A DNA stretch of 64,000 nucleotides from JASLDZ01 sp964242625 (GTDB taxonomy: Bacteria; Pseudomonadota; Alphaproteobacteria; Caulobacterales; Caulobacteraceae), in assembly GCA_964242625.1 (NCBI GenBank), contig CAXTAO010000014.1, forward strand, positions 1 through 64,000. The letters run 5' to 3'. The notes beneath the pieces were generated by a model that had not been told where the DNA came from, searched no databases, and worked only from the letters and a program-made list of their open reading frames with translations. Position 1 is the first letter of the stretch. Each line of letters begins with the position of its first letter. Position numbers and translations under genes: made by a program. Shown here one piece after another: positions 54,192 to 64,000 of this stretch.

Positions 54192-55790
54192 ATGCCCAAG
54201 CTCGCCTCCCAGCTCCAGACCGGGAGCGAAGCCTTTGCGGCCAACGCCCGCCACAACACAGCGCTCGTCGAGCGGCTGCGGGAGGAGACGGCGCGCGCCG
54301 CCCGGGGCGGCCCGGAAGGCTCGCGCGAGCGGCACGTCGCGCGGGGCAAGCTCCTCCCGCGTGAGCGGGTGGAGCGCCTGCTCGATCCCGGATCGCCCTT
54401 CCTGGAGCTCAACCCGCTCGCCGCCCACGGCCTGCACGGCGGCGAGGCGCCGGGCGCGGGGGTGATCACCGGGGTCGGCCGGGTGTCGGGGCGGGAGGTG
54501 GTGATCGTCTGCAACGACCCGACGGTGAAGGGCGGCGCCTATTTCCCCGAGACGGTGAAGAAGCACCTCCGCGCGCAGGAGGTGGCCATGCAGAACCGGC
54601 TGCCGTGCGTGTACCTCGTCGACTCGGGCGGGGCGAACCTGCCGCACCAGGCCGAGGTCTTCCCCGACCGCGAGCACTTCGGCCGCATCTTCTTCAACCA
54701 GGCGCAGATGAGCGCGCAGGGGATCGCGCAGATTGCCTGCGTGATGGGCTCGTGCACCGCGGGCGGCGCCTACGTGCCGGCGATGAGCGACGAGACGGTG
54801 ATCGTGCGCAACCAGGGCACCATCTTCCTGGGCGGCCCGCCGCTCGTGAAGGCCGCCACCGGCGAGGTGATCTCGGCCGAGGAGCTGGGCGGGGCGGAGA
54901 CGCACGGCCGCCGCTCGGGCGTCGTCGACCACGTGGCGGAGGACGATCACCACGCTCTCTCCATCGTGCGCTCGATCATGGCGCGGCTCGGCCCCAACCC
55001 GCGCGCCGAGGTGGGCTCGGGCCTGCGCGAGCCGCGCCCGCCCGCCTACGACCCCGCCGAGCTCTACGGCGTGATCCCGCCCGACGTGCGCGCGCCCTAC
55101 GACGTGCGCGAGGTGATCGCGCGCTTGGTCGACGGCTCGGAGTTCGACGAGTTCAAGGCGCTGTACGGAACCACGCTGGTGACGGGCTTCGCGCACATCT
55201 GGGGTGTGCCGGTGGCCATCCTCGCCAACAACGGCGTGCTGTTCTCGGAAAGCGCGCTCAAGGGCGCCCACTTCATCGAGTTGGCGTGCCAGCGGCGCAT
55301 CCCGCTCGTCTTCCTGCAGAACATCTCGGGGTTCATGGTGGGGGGGCGCTACGAGGCGGGCGGCATCGCCAAGGACGGGGCCAAGCTCGTCACCGCGGTG
55401 GCGACCGCCAACGTGCCCAAGTTCACCGTGCTGATCGGAGGCTCCTTCGGCGCGGGCAACTACGGCATGTGCGGGCGCGCCTACTCGCCGCGCTTCCTGT
55501 GGAGCTGGCCCAACAGCCGCATCTCGGTCATGGGCGGCGAGCAGGCGGCCAGCGTCTTGGCCACCGTCAATCGCGACGCGGAGCGCTGGACGCCCGAGGA
55601 GGCGGAGGCGTTCAAGGCTCCCATCCGCGAGCGCTACGAGCGCGAGGGCGAGCCCTATTTCGCCACCGCCCGCCTGTGGGACGATGGGATCATCGACCCC
55701 GCCCAGACCCGCGACGTGCTGGGCCTGGGTCTCTCCGCCAGCCTCAACGCCCCCATCGCCGAGCCGCGCTTCGGCGTGTTCCGGATGTGA
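54192..55790 (+). CDS. mccB: Methylcrotonyl-CoA carboxylase beta (carboxyltransferase) subunit
   Basis: 532-residue carboxyltransferase of leucine degradation. The blocks DSGGANLPHQAEVFPDREHFGRIFFNQAQMSAQGIAQIA, GSCTAGGAYVPAMSDE and NISGFMVGGRYEAGGIAKDGAK fit the acyl-CoA carboxylase beta family and the methylcrotonyl subgroup. First gene of the operon; the next gene starts two bases after its stop. Confidence 0.95.
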   Translation: MPKLASQLQTGSEAFAANARHNTALVERLREETARAARGGPEGSRERHVARGKLLPRERVERLLDPGSPFLELNPLAAHGLHGGEAPGAGVITGVGRVSGREVVIVCNDPTVKGGAYFPETVKKHLRAQEVAMQNRLPCVYLVDSGGANLPHQAEVFPDREHFGRIFFNQAQMSAQGIAQIACVMGSCTAGGAYVPAMSDETVIVRNQGTIFLGGPPLVKAATGEVISAEELGGAETHGRRSGVVDHVAEDDHHALSIVRSIMARLGPNPRAEVGSGLREPRPPAYDPAELYGVIPPDVRAPYDVREVIARLVDGSEFDEFKALYGTTLVTGFAHIWGVPVAILANNGVLFSESALKGAHFIELACQRRIPLVFLQNISGFMVGGRYEAGGIAKDGAKLVTAVATANVPKFTVLIGGSFGAGNYGMCGRAYSPRFLWSWPNSRISVMGGEQAASVLATVNRDAERWTPEEAEAFKAPIRERYEREGEPYFATARLWDDGIIDPAQTRDVLGLGLSASLNAPIAEPRFGVFRM

Positions 55791-55792
55791 CC

Positions 55793-56593
55793 ATGCCCCC
55801 CGACGATCCCGGCGCGACTGTCCGCCTGCAGGCGACGCCGGATGGCGTGGCCACCGTCCTGATCAACCGGCCGCATCGCAAGAACGCCTTCGACGCGGGG
55901 ACGGTCGACGCCCTGCAAGAGGCGTTCACCACCCTCGCCGCCCAGGAGACGGTACGCACCGTCTTCCTTCGGGGGGCGGGCGGGGTGTTCTGCGCGGGAG
56001 CCGACCTCGATTGGATGCGTGAGGCGGCCGGCTACACCGAGGCGCAGAACTGCGACGACGCCCGCCAGCTCGCCCGCATGCTGCAGGCGCTGCACGACCT
56101 GCCGCAGGTCACGGTGGCCCTGGTGGAAGGGCCGGCCTTCGGCGGGGGTGCGGGGCTGGTGGCCGCCTGCGACATGGCCGTCGCCACGCCCGACGCGGTG
56201 TTCAGCTTCTCGGAGGTGCGGCTGGGGCTGATCCCCGCGGTGATCTCGCCGTACGTGGTGGCCGCCCTCGGCCCGCGCGCCGCGCGCCGGCTCTTCGCCA
56301 CGGGCGAGCGTTTCGGCGCGGAGGAGGCGCACAGGCTGGGGCTGGTCGAGCGGGTGGTCGGCGACGCCGCGGCGCTCGACGCGGCAGCCGATGCGGTCGC
56401 CCGCGCCCAGCGCGCCTGCGCGCCGGAAGCGGTGGCCGACGCCAAGCGGCTGGTCGGCGACGTCGCGGGCCGGCCGATCGACGCCGCGCTGGGCGAGGAG
56501 ACCGCCCGGCGCATCGCCGCCCGCCGCGCCTCGGCGGAGGGGCGCGAGGGCATCACCGCCTTCCTGGAGCGCCGCCCGCCCGCCTGGAGCTGA
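55793..56593 (+). CDS. liuC: Enoyl-CoA hydratase, probable methylglutaconyl-CoA hydratase
   Basis: 266-residue crotonase-fold enzyme. Oxyanion residues come from GVFCAGADLDWM and the GPAFGGGAGLVAACDMAVAT segment; the second catalytic region is FSEVRLGLIPAVISPYVV. Position between mccB and mccA makes the leucine-pathway hydratase (methylglutaconyl-CoA to HMG-CoA) the likely role. Confidence 0.9.
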   Translation: MPPDDPGATVRLQATPDGVATVLINRPHRKNAFDAGTVDALQEAFTTLAAQETVRTVFLRGAGGVFCAGADLDWMREAAGYTEAQNCDDARQLARMLQALHDLPQVTVALVEGPAFGGGAGLVAACDMAVATPDAVFSFSEVRLGLIPAVISPYVVAALGPRAARRLFATGERFGAEEAHRLGLVERVVGDAAALDAAADAVARAQRACAPEAVADAKRLVGDVAGRPIDAALGEETARRIAARRASAEGREGITAFLERRPPAWS

Positions 56594-56658
56594 TCGCCCG
56601 CTTGCCCCAGGAGGCTTGCTCGGCAAAGCTCGGCGGCGGCAGGCGGGGCGACGTGACC

Positions 56659-57807
56659 ATGGGGCGTGAGCTTGAGATCGTGGGCTTGGCGGCCGCCGAC
56701 GGCCTCGTCGGCCCGCGCCCGGCGGCGGCCGGCGCTGGCCCCAAGCACGCCGCGGCTCACACCGAGTGCCTGAACTGCGGCGCGGCCCTGCACGGCCGCT
56801 ACTGCGCCAACTGCGGCCAAGCGGACGACGACCACCACCGCTCGATCTTCCACCTGATGTGGGAGGCGGTGGAGGGCCTGACGCACCTCGACGGGCGGCT
56901 CGCCCGCACCCTGCCGCCCCTGTTCCTCAACCCCGGCAAGCTCGCCCGCGACCATTTCGAAGGGCGGCGGCAACGGCACGTACCGCCCTTCCGGCTGTTC
57001 CTAATCACGCTTCTGATCTTCATGTTCTCGCTCGAGCTGATCTTCCATCACGCCCAGTTCGCCAAAGGGCTGGAGCAGGGGGCGGCGCCCGCCCGGCTCG
57101 GGCAGACCTTCAGCGTCAAGGGCGAGGGCGGACGCACGACGCTCGTGCGCGCGCCGACGGCGGAGGAGATCTCGCGCCTGACGGGCGGCCAGGTGAGCGC
57201 CGCCGATATCGAGGCCCGCTCGGAAGCGGCGCGCCGCGCGACGCTCGACCACATCAAGGCGACGTCGAAAGATCGCGACGAGGACGACGACCTCGACGTC
57301 GAGGCCGCCAAGGCCGCGCGCGCCACCTCGGCCCAGAACGTCTCGGTCGACCTTTCATCGGACCGGGACGACCATCTGGGCTCCTGGATCAAGGAGAAGG
57401 TCCTAAGGGTCCGGGAGAACCCCGAGCTGTTCAAGTCGCTGGCGTTCGAGTGGGGACACCGGCTGGCTATCCTTCTCCTACCGATCTTCGCTCTGCTGCT
57501 CACCGCCTGCTACTTCTACAAGAAGCGCTTCTACGTGTACGACCACTTGGTGGTGGCGATGCACTTCCTGTCGTTCACCTTTCTGCTGTGGGCGATCGCG
57601 TACCTCACGCCCCACTTCGCTCAAGGCGTGGTGATGACGATCGCGTTCTTCTGGACGCCGGTGAACCTCTACATGACCCTGCGCGGGGCCTATGGATCGG
57701 GGCGGATCGGCGCGGGCGTGAAAGCGCTGGGCTTGTGGATCGCCACCCAGGCGCTCTTCCTGTCCGTGCTGGTCGGCGTGCTCGTCGTGGCCATCGGGCA
57801 GTTGTAA
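56659..57807 (+). CDS. DUF3667 membrane protein with zinc ribbon
   Basis: 382 residues. A zinc ribbon (CLNCGAALHGRYCANCG) near residues 37-53 is followed by LTHLDGRLARTLPPLFLNPGKLARDHFEGRRQRHVPPFRLFL, the DUF3667 pattern, membrane helices near residues 115-135 and 275-380, and a soluble acidic insert between. Function unknown. It interrupts the leucine operon between liuC and mccA and should be co-transcribed. ATG 56659; GTG 56653 is a possible start. Confidence 0.82.
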   Translation: MGRELEIVGLAAADGLVGPRPAAAGAGPKHAAAHTECLNCGAALHGRYCANCGQADDDHHRSIFHLMWEAVEGLTHLDGRLARTLPPLFLNPGKLARDHFEGRRQRHVPPFRLFLITLLIFMFSLELIFHHAQFAKGLEQGAAPARLGQTFSVKGEGGRTTLVRAPTAEEISRLTGGQVSAADIEARSEAARRATLDHIKATSKDRDEDDDLDVEAAKAARATSAQNVSVDLSSDRDDHLGSWIKEKVLRVRENPELFKSLAFEWGHRLAILLLPIFALLLTACYFYKKRFYVYDHLVVAMHFLSFTFLLWAIAYLTPHFAQGVVMTIAFFWTPVNLYMTLRGAYGSGRIGAGVKALGLWIATQALFLSVLVGVLVVAIGQL

Positions 57808-57815
57808 GAGGGGGC

Positions 57816-59702
<1,887 letters not shown>

Positions 59703-59765
59703 CGCGCGGCGGGCGGCCCCGCGCCGCACTCGACGGCCGGGGCGACGCGGCCTACCTCCCGACCC

Positions 59766-60182
59766 ATGCCGCTGCACATGATCAAGCTCGTGGTCGGCGT
59801 CGACACGCTGGACGAGCTCCTCGCCTGGCGGCGCGAACGCGCACGGGCGGAGCCTGAATGGGTCGTGCACACCCGCATGACCCCCAAGCGCGCCGCCGAG
59901 ATCGAGGAGGGCGGCTCGCTCTTCCGGGTGATCAAGGGCGTGGTGGTCTGCCGCCAGCGCGTGCTGGACATCACGACGCATGGCGAGGGCCGCGCCTCGC
60001 GCTGCCGCATCACCGTCGATCCCGACTGCGTGCCGGTCACGCCCCAGGGGCGGCGGCCATTCCAGGGCTGGCGCTACCTTGATCCCAAGGAGGCGCCCGC
60101 CGACCTCGACCGGCTGGGCGAGGCGGCCGAGGCGGTTCCGCCCGAGCTCCTGCGCCAGTTGCGCGAACTCGGCGCCTGGTAG
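59766..60182 (+). CDS. DUF1489 protein
   Basis: 138 residues. HMIKLVVGVDTLDELLAWRRERA at the N terminus and TRMTPKRAAEIEEGGSLFRVIKGVVVCRQRVLDI mark DUF1489, a conserved alphaproteobacterial protein of unknown function. Reads with the mcc genes (63 bp gap) and ends one base before the convergent panC. Confidence 0.92.
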   Translation: MPLHMIKLVVGVDTLDELLAWRRERARAEPEWVVHTRMTPKRAAEIEEGGSLFRVIKGVVVCRQRVLDITTHGEGRASRCRITVDPDCVPVTPQGRRPFQGWRYLDPKEAPADLDRLGEAAEAVPPELLRQLRELGAW

Positions 60183-60183
60183 G

Positions 60184-61062
60184 TCAGTCCGCCGGCGGGC
60201 CGCTCACCGTCACGTTGTCGATCAGCCGCGTGCCGCCGAGCCAGGCCGCCGCGAGCAGCCGCGCGGGGCGGAAGAGGGGGCCGGGGTCGACGGGGGCGAG
60301 CGTCTCCGGCTCGCGCACCTCGAGGTAGTCGACGCGGGCGAAGCCGATCTGCGCCAGCGCCTCGCGGCCGGTGCGCTCCACCCGCTCGACGGAGGCCCCC
60401 CGCGCCAGCGCGCCCGCCGCCTGTTGCAAAAGCACGTGCAGGCGAGGCGCCACCCGCCGCTCTGCGTCGTCGAGGTAGGCGTTGCGCGAAGAGAGGGCGA
60501 GACCGTCGGCGTCGCGCGCGATCGGCGCGCCCAGCACGTCGACCGGCAGGTCGAGGTCGCGCACCAATCGGCGGATCACCTGCAGCTGCTGCCAGTCCTT
60601 CTCGCCGAAGACGGCGAGGTCGGGACGGGCCTGCAGCAGGAGCTTGGCCACCACCGTCGCCACTCCGGCGAAGTGGCCCGGCCGCGACCCGCCTTCCAGC
60701 GGCTCGGACACGCCCGAGACGTCGATCGTGGTGGCGAACCCTTCCGGGTACATGTCGCGCGGCCCCGGCGCGTAGAGCAGGTCGCAGCCGGCGGCCGCCA
60801 GGAGCTCCTGGTCGGCCATTTCCGTGCGGGGATAGCGCTCGAAGTCCTCGCCCTCGCCGAACTGGCGCGGGTTGACGAAGATGGAGGCGACCACCCGGTC
60901 GGCCTGCGCCTTGGCGAGCTTCACCAAGCTGACGTGCCCGGCGTGCAGCGCCCCCATGGTGGGCACGAGCGCGACCGTCGCGCCGCGCCCCTCGCGCCAC
61001 GCCGACACGTGGGCGCGCAGCGACGACACGGTGCGGGCGACAGCCAGGCGGCCGGGGGTCAT
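60184..61062 (-). CDS. panC: Pantothenate synthetase
   Basis: 292-residue ligase joining pantoate and beta-alanine, a step to CoA. ATP-site motifs PTMGALHAGHVSLVKLA and GEKDWQQLQVIRRLV plus SSRNAYLDDAERRVA are diagnostic; IFVNPRQFGEGEDFERYPRT is conserved. Full length. panB is not nearby. Divergent from mipZ. Confidence 0.96.
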   Translation of the reverse strand: MTPGRLAVARTVSSLRAHVSAWREGRGATVALVPTMGALHAGHVSLVKLAKAQADRVVASIFVNPRQFGEGEDFERYPRTEMADQELLAAAGCDLLYAPGPRDMYPEGFATTIDVSGVSEPLEGGSRPGHFAGVATVVAKLLLQARPDLAVFGEKDWQQLQVIRRLVRDLDLPVDVLGAPIARDADGLALSSRNAYLDDAERRVAPRLHVLLQQAAGALARGASVERVERTGREALAQIGFARVDYLEVREPETLAPVDPGPLFRPARLLAAAWLGGTRLIDNVTVSGPPAD

Positions 61063-61145
61063 GGGGCGGCTCCGCGGGAGGGCCGGCGGTTATCGCCGCG
61101 GCGGGCTGGGGCGTCCAGTCGCGCGCCCGCCGGCGCGGGGCGGTG

Positions 61146-61172
61146 TATGCTGCGCGCGTCGCCGGCCGAGTC
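61146..61172 (+). promoter_or_regulatory. Possible mipZ promoter with GANTC site
   Basis: TATGCT (61146-61151) is a possible -10 box, followed by GAGTC (61168-61172), the CcrM methylation sequence. In Caulobacter mipZ is known to be regulated by the cell cycle through CcrM/GcrA, so the site fits. One such site is expected every few hundred bases by chance. Confidence 0.35.
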
Positions 61173-61190
61173 GGTTGCGGGAGCATGAAC

Positions 61191-62096
61191 ATGGCGGGCC
61201 TCTCCAGCGCCCAGGTGATCGTGGTGGGGAACGAAAAGGGTGGGGCGGGGAAGTCCACCGTCGCCATCCACCTCGCCACGGCCCTGCTCCACGCGGGGCG
61301 TCGGGTCGCGCACCTCGACCTCGACCTGCGCCAGCAATCGATGGCGCGCTTCTTCGCCAACCGCGCCGCCTGGACCGCGGCCAACCGCGTCACCCTGCCC
61401 ATGCCCGAGCCCAGCGGGCTCGACGGCGACGGCGTGCGCATCGCCGCCCTGCCGGCGGAGGAGGCGATCGCCGTCTTCGAGGCGGCGTTCGCCACCGCAC
61501 GCACCGCCGCCGACGTGGTGGTGATCGACACGCCGGGCGCCGACACGCCGGTGAGCCGCGCCGCCCACGCCCAGGCCGACGTGCTGGTGACACCGCTGAA
61601 CGACAGCTTCGTGGATTTCGACATGCTGGGCCACGTCGACCCAGTGACGCTGGAGCTGACCAGTCCCTCGCTCTATGCCGAGAGCGTCTGGGAAGCGCGC
61701 AAGGGCAAGATGCTGCGGGAGCGGCGGGCCATGGACTGGCTCGTGTTGCGCAACCGCCTCGCCACCACCGAGGCCCGTAACCGGAAGCGGCTGGACGAGC
61801 GGATCGAGGCGCTCTCCAAGAAGGTCGGCTTCCGCATCGGTCCCGGTCTGCGCGACCGAGTGATCTACCGTGAGCTCTTTCCGTTCGGCCTGACCATCGC
61901 CGACCTCTCGGCGGACGTGCGGCCGGTGGCGGTGTCCCTGGCGCACGTGGCCGCACGCCAGGAGCTGCGCGCCATGATGGTCGCCGCCGGACTCGACGAG
62001 GCGGCGCTGCGGCTGGCGCGCGCGCCCGCGGAGCCGGCCGCGGCTTCGGTTACGGCTGCGTCGTCCCGCACGCTGGAGACGGCCGACGCGGCCTGA
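61191..62096 (+). CDS. mipZ: MipZ division-plane-positioning ATPase
   Basis: 301-residue ParA/MinD-family ATPase that binds ParB near origins and keeps FtsZ away from the poles. The deviant Walker A is VVGNEKGGAGKST; VAHLDLDLRQQSMARFFANRAAW and PLNDSFVDFDMLG... VDPVTLELTSPSLY are MipZ-specific, and so are WLVLRNRLATTEARNRKRL and GPGLRDRVIYRELFPFGLT. The first ATG (61185) has the Shine-Dalgarno one base away, so ATG 61191, seven bases from GGGAG, was chosen. The C-terminal 30 residues are variable. Confidence 0.96.
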   Translation: MAGLSSAQVIVVGNEKGGAGKSTVAIHLATALLHAGRRVAHLDLDLRQQSMARFFANRAAWTAANRVTLPMPEPSGLDGDGVRIAALPAEEAIAVFEAAFATARTAADVVVIDTPGADTPVSRAAHAQADVLVTPLNDSFVDFDMLGHVDPVTLELTSPSLYAESVWEARKGKMLRERRAMDWLVLRNRLATTEARNRKRLDERIEALSKKVGFRIGPGLRDRVIYRELFPFGLTIADLSADVRPVAVSLAHVAARQELRAMMVAAGLDEAALRLARAPAEPAAASVTAASSRTLETADAA

Positions 62097-62110
62097 TAGC
62101 GGGTCCGCCC

Positions 62111-62644
62111 ATGTGGGTGGTCGCGGCGTTGGTGTTCGGGGTGCTTGGCCTCGTTTGGGGCGCAGGCGGTGCGCGGCGTGCGGGCGAGGTGATCGGTCGC
62201 TCGGGTCGCAGGGCGGTTCCGGGCGCCTGGCGACCCGGCGTGGGCGTGCTCGCCGTGCTGGCGCTGGTCGCCGCCCTGGTGCTGGCCGTACGTGCCGAGT
62301 GGCTGCCCGCCCTCATCGCGCTGGCCGTGGGACTGATCACCGCCGCGGGCGTGCGGCGCGCGCCGGCGCCCGTGCGCCGTCGCCGGCGCAGCTCGCGATC
62401 GAGACGTCCGAGCGATGGACTGGGTTCGAGCCGCCGTCCAGAGGCGCCCTCCGGAACGCGCTCGGGCCCCATGACCCGCCGCGACGCGGCCTCGCTTCTC
62501 GGCGTCGCGGAGACGGCCACCTCCGAGGAGGTGCGGGAGGCTCATATGCGGCTAATGCGGCGCTTCCACCCCGACCTCGGCGGCACGGCGGGCTTGGCGG
62601 CCCAGCTCAACCTCGCGCGCGCGGTGCTGCTCGACGAGAGGTGA
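62111..62644 (+). CDS. Membrane protein with C-terminal J domain
   Basis: 177 residues: hydrophobic segments near 1-20 and 44-80, a basic Arg/Ser linker, and a short DnaJ domain at about 122-177 with the HPD motif in RRFHPDLGG. It recruits and stimulates an Hsp70. Fourteen bases downstream of mipZ, same strand; likely co-transcribed. Membrane-anchored J proteins next to mipZ suggest a link to division or envelope, which is inference. Confidence 0.85.
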   Translation: MWVVAALVFGVLGLVWGAGGARRAGEVIGRSGRRAVPGAWRPGVGVLAVLALVAALVLAVRAEWLPALIALAVGLITAAGVRRAPAPVRRRRRSSRSRRPSDGLGSSRRPEAPSGTRSGPMTRRDAASLLGVAETATSEEVREAHMRLMRRFHPDLGGTAGLAAQLNLARAVLLDER

Positions 62645-62664
62645 CGCCCGCCCGCACTGCTTCT

Positions 62665-64000
62665 TTATGCGTCGTCCAGCGCGCGGCAGGCGCGGCTGCG
62701 CGGGTGACGGCGGCAGGAGGTGGAGTTCGCCTGCGCCAGATGCGCCCTGGCCGCCCGCGCATGACGCCCGCCGCGCAGCTCGGCCACCGCGAGCGTCGTG
62801 TGGTGGCGACGGCCGCGCGCCTGGGCCAGCTCCACGCCGCGACGGCCGTGAGCGGCGGCGCGGGCGACGTGGGCGACCTCCGCGCGGCAGCGGCGGGCGC
62901 TACGGCCGTGGCGGCTGGCGCAGTCGGGCGTGGCGGAGGCCACCTGGACGCGCGCCTCGGCCCGGGCTTCGCGCCGGCACGCGCGGGCGTGGCGGCCGCG
63001 CAGCCCGGCGCACTCGCTGCGGCTCAGCGAGGCCACCTGCACCGCCTCGGCGCGGCGGCAGGCGCGGGCGCGTCGACCTCGGCGGCCGGCGCAGTCGGAC
63101 GCGGGGGAGGAGGCCACGGCCACCCCCTCGCGCTCGGCGCGGTGGAAGGCGGCGCGGCAGCGGCGGAGCGCACGACCGCGCTCGTGGCGGCAGTCGTCCG
63201 CGACGGCTGGGTCGACAGCCGGAGCGGAGGAGCGGGCGGTGGCGAAGCGCACGGGCCTGGGCGCAGGGGCGACGGGGCGCGGCACGAGCGTCACCTCCGG
63301 ATCGTGGGCGGACCCCATCTCGGTCAGGGCACGTGACAGCGGACCCCCGGCCTCCTCCGGCGCGTCCATCAGCGAGGCGACGTTGACCTGCTGGCCGTGG
63401 GCGCGGCGATCCAGGACGGTGAAGCCCGCGTCCATCAAGTCGGCGACGTTCTCGTCGCGCGCGGCCGAGGAGTTGGCGCCCAGGACCACCGTCACCAGCC
63501 GGCGGCCGTTGCGCATGGCGGACGCCACGAGGTTGTGGCCGGCGGCGTTGGTGAAGCCCGTCTTCAGCCCGTCCACACCCGGGATCTTGCGCAGGAAGCT
63601 GTGCTGGTTGCGGACGAGGTGGCCTTCCCAGGACATCTCGGGCTGGTCGAAGAAACCATAGTACTGCGGATAGTCGCGCATCACCGCGCGGGCGAGGATG
63701 GCGATGTCGCGGGCGTTGGAAACCTGACGCGCGTCGGGCAGGCCGTTGGCGTTGACGTAGCGCGTGCCGGTCATGCCGAGCTCCTGCGCGCGCAGCGTCA
63801 TTAGCTGGGCGAAGCGGGCCTCAGTGCCGCCGATGCGTTCGGCCAGCGCGACCGCCGCATCGTTCGCGGATTTGACGGTCAGGCCCAGGATCGCTTGACG
63901 CACGGTGATGCTATCACCCGCGGGCACGCCGAGCTTGGAGGGCGCCTGCTGGGTCGCCCAGGTGGAGAAGGGCACGCGGTCGTCGAGGTGAAGGCGGCCC
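62665..64000 (-). CDS. D-alanyl-D-alanine carboxypeptidase (serine-type), 5' end outside window
   Basis: 445 residues are in view; the signal peptide and SxxK motif lie beyond base 64000. The transpeptidase-like domain shows the SAN motif (KSANDAAVALAE) and the KTG motif (DGLKTGFTNAAGHNLV), so it trims peptidoglycan stem peptides or acts as endopeptidase in the periplasm. The usual beta-rich C-terminal domain is replaced by a Cys/Arg/Ala-rich tail of about 175 residues with repeated Cys pairs. Stop TAA at 62667-62665. Confidence 0.9.
   Translation of the reverse strand, partial: GRLHLDDRVPFSTWATQQAPSKLGVPAGDSITVRQAILGLTVKSANDAAVALAERIGGTEARFAQLMTLRAQELGMTGTRYVNANGLPDARQVSNARDIAILARAVMRDYPQYYGFFDQPEMSWEGHLVRNQHSFLRKIPGVDGLKTGFTNAAGHNLVASAMRNGRRLVTVVLGANSSAARDENVADLMDAGFTVLDRRAHGQQVNVASLMDAPEEAGGPLSRALTEMGSAHDPEVTLVPRPVAPAPRPVRFATARSSAPAVDPAVADDCRHERGRALRRCRAAFHRAEREGVAVASSPASDCAGRRGRRARACRRAEAVQVASLSRSECAGLRGRHARACRREARAEARVQVASATPDCASRHGRSARRCRAEVAHVARAAAHGRRGVELAQARGRRHHTTLAVAELRGGRHARAARAHLAQANSTSCRRHPRSRACRALDDA
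62680..63195 (-). repeat. Cys/Arg repeat region of the carboxypeptidase tail
   Basis: Four to five units with the consensus D/E-C-A-x-R-x-G-R-x-A-R-x-C-R start near 63195, 63096, 63015, 62925 and (degenerate) 62720. Each has two Cys 11-12 residues apart; the spacers are Ala/Val/Ser-rich. Unit spacing is 27-33 residues. Confidence 0.75.

Overview
The window (about 70% GC, densely coded, many 4-bp start/stop overlaps) comes from an alphaproteobacterial chromosome, most likely of the Caulobacterales or a close relative. This rests on a MipZ division-plane ATPase, a permuted two-piece tmRNA, an alpha-type SspB adaptor, a MucR-type regulator, C4-pathway 5-aminolevulinate synthase, a DUF1489/DUF4169/DUF2171 set and a CysN-CysC fusion. 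No insertion sequence, prophage, integrase or CRISPR array is visible. Most of the window is core chromosome with a few accessory or uncharacterised blocks.

Layout. 1-2.4 kb: end of a Gfo/Idh/MocA oxidoreductase coupled to a zinc-type dehydrogenase, then an HNH endonuclease. 2.5-5.7 kb: an OmpL-like porin, P-II protein and AmtB ammonium channel. 5.7-13.8 kb: an uncharacterised cluster with a 1282-residue tubulin/FtsZ-like protein carrying C-terminal GYF_2 domains, an exported vWA-like membrane protein with degenerate metal-site residues, a three-helix membrane protein, a large orphan protein, and a convergent zinc-ribbon membrane protein. This is the best candidate for a little-described system; it resembles the FtsZ-like/vWA membrane-remodelling systems predicted by comparative genomics. 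13.9-18.4 kb: MucR-like regulator, a membrane-bound beta-lactamase-fold protein that has lost its catalytic motifs, sspB, and directly upstream of sspB the two-piece ssrA (tmRNA) gene, so the tag-encoding RNA and the adaptor for that tag are neighbours.

18-30 kb: short-chain dehydrogenase, nucleoside transporter, 2H phosphoesterase, KdsD, GpmA, pentapeptide-repeat protein, a small heat-shock gene with a sigma-32-like promoter and a ROSE-like RNA thermometer, an exported methyltransferase, SCP2 protein, lysophospholipase-type hydrolase, HisN, an XRE regulator and a Gly/Ser/Met-repeat secreted protein. 30-38 kb: TypA, the sulfate-activation genes cysQ-cysD-cysNC, and accA. 38-49 kb: aldolase, MFS transporter, acetyltransferase, Nudix, Sua5, acyl-CoA dehydrogenase, HemB and HemA (first steps of haem synthesis) with a second exported methyltransferase between them. 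49-64 kb: PBP1A, FumC, a leucine-degradation (methylcrotonyl-CoA carboxylase) operon interrupted by a DUF3667 membrane protein, PanC, MipZ, a DnaJ-domain protein and a D,D-carboxypeptidase (cut by the window end) with an unusual Cys/Arg repeat tail.

All calls are from reading sequence and family knowledge; no database search was run. Starts were chosen from Shine-Dalgarno spacing and family length where possible.
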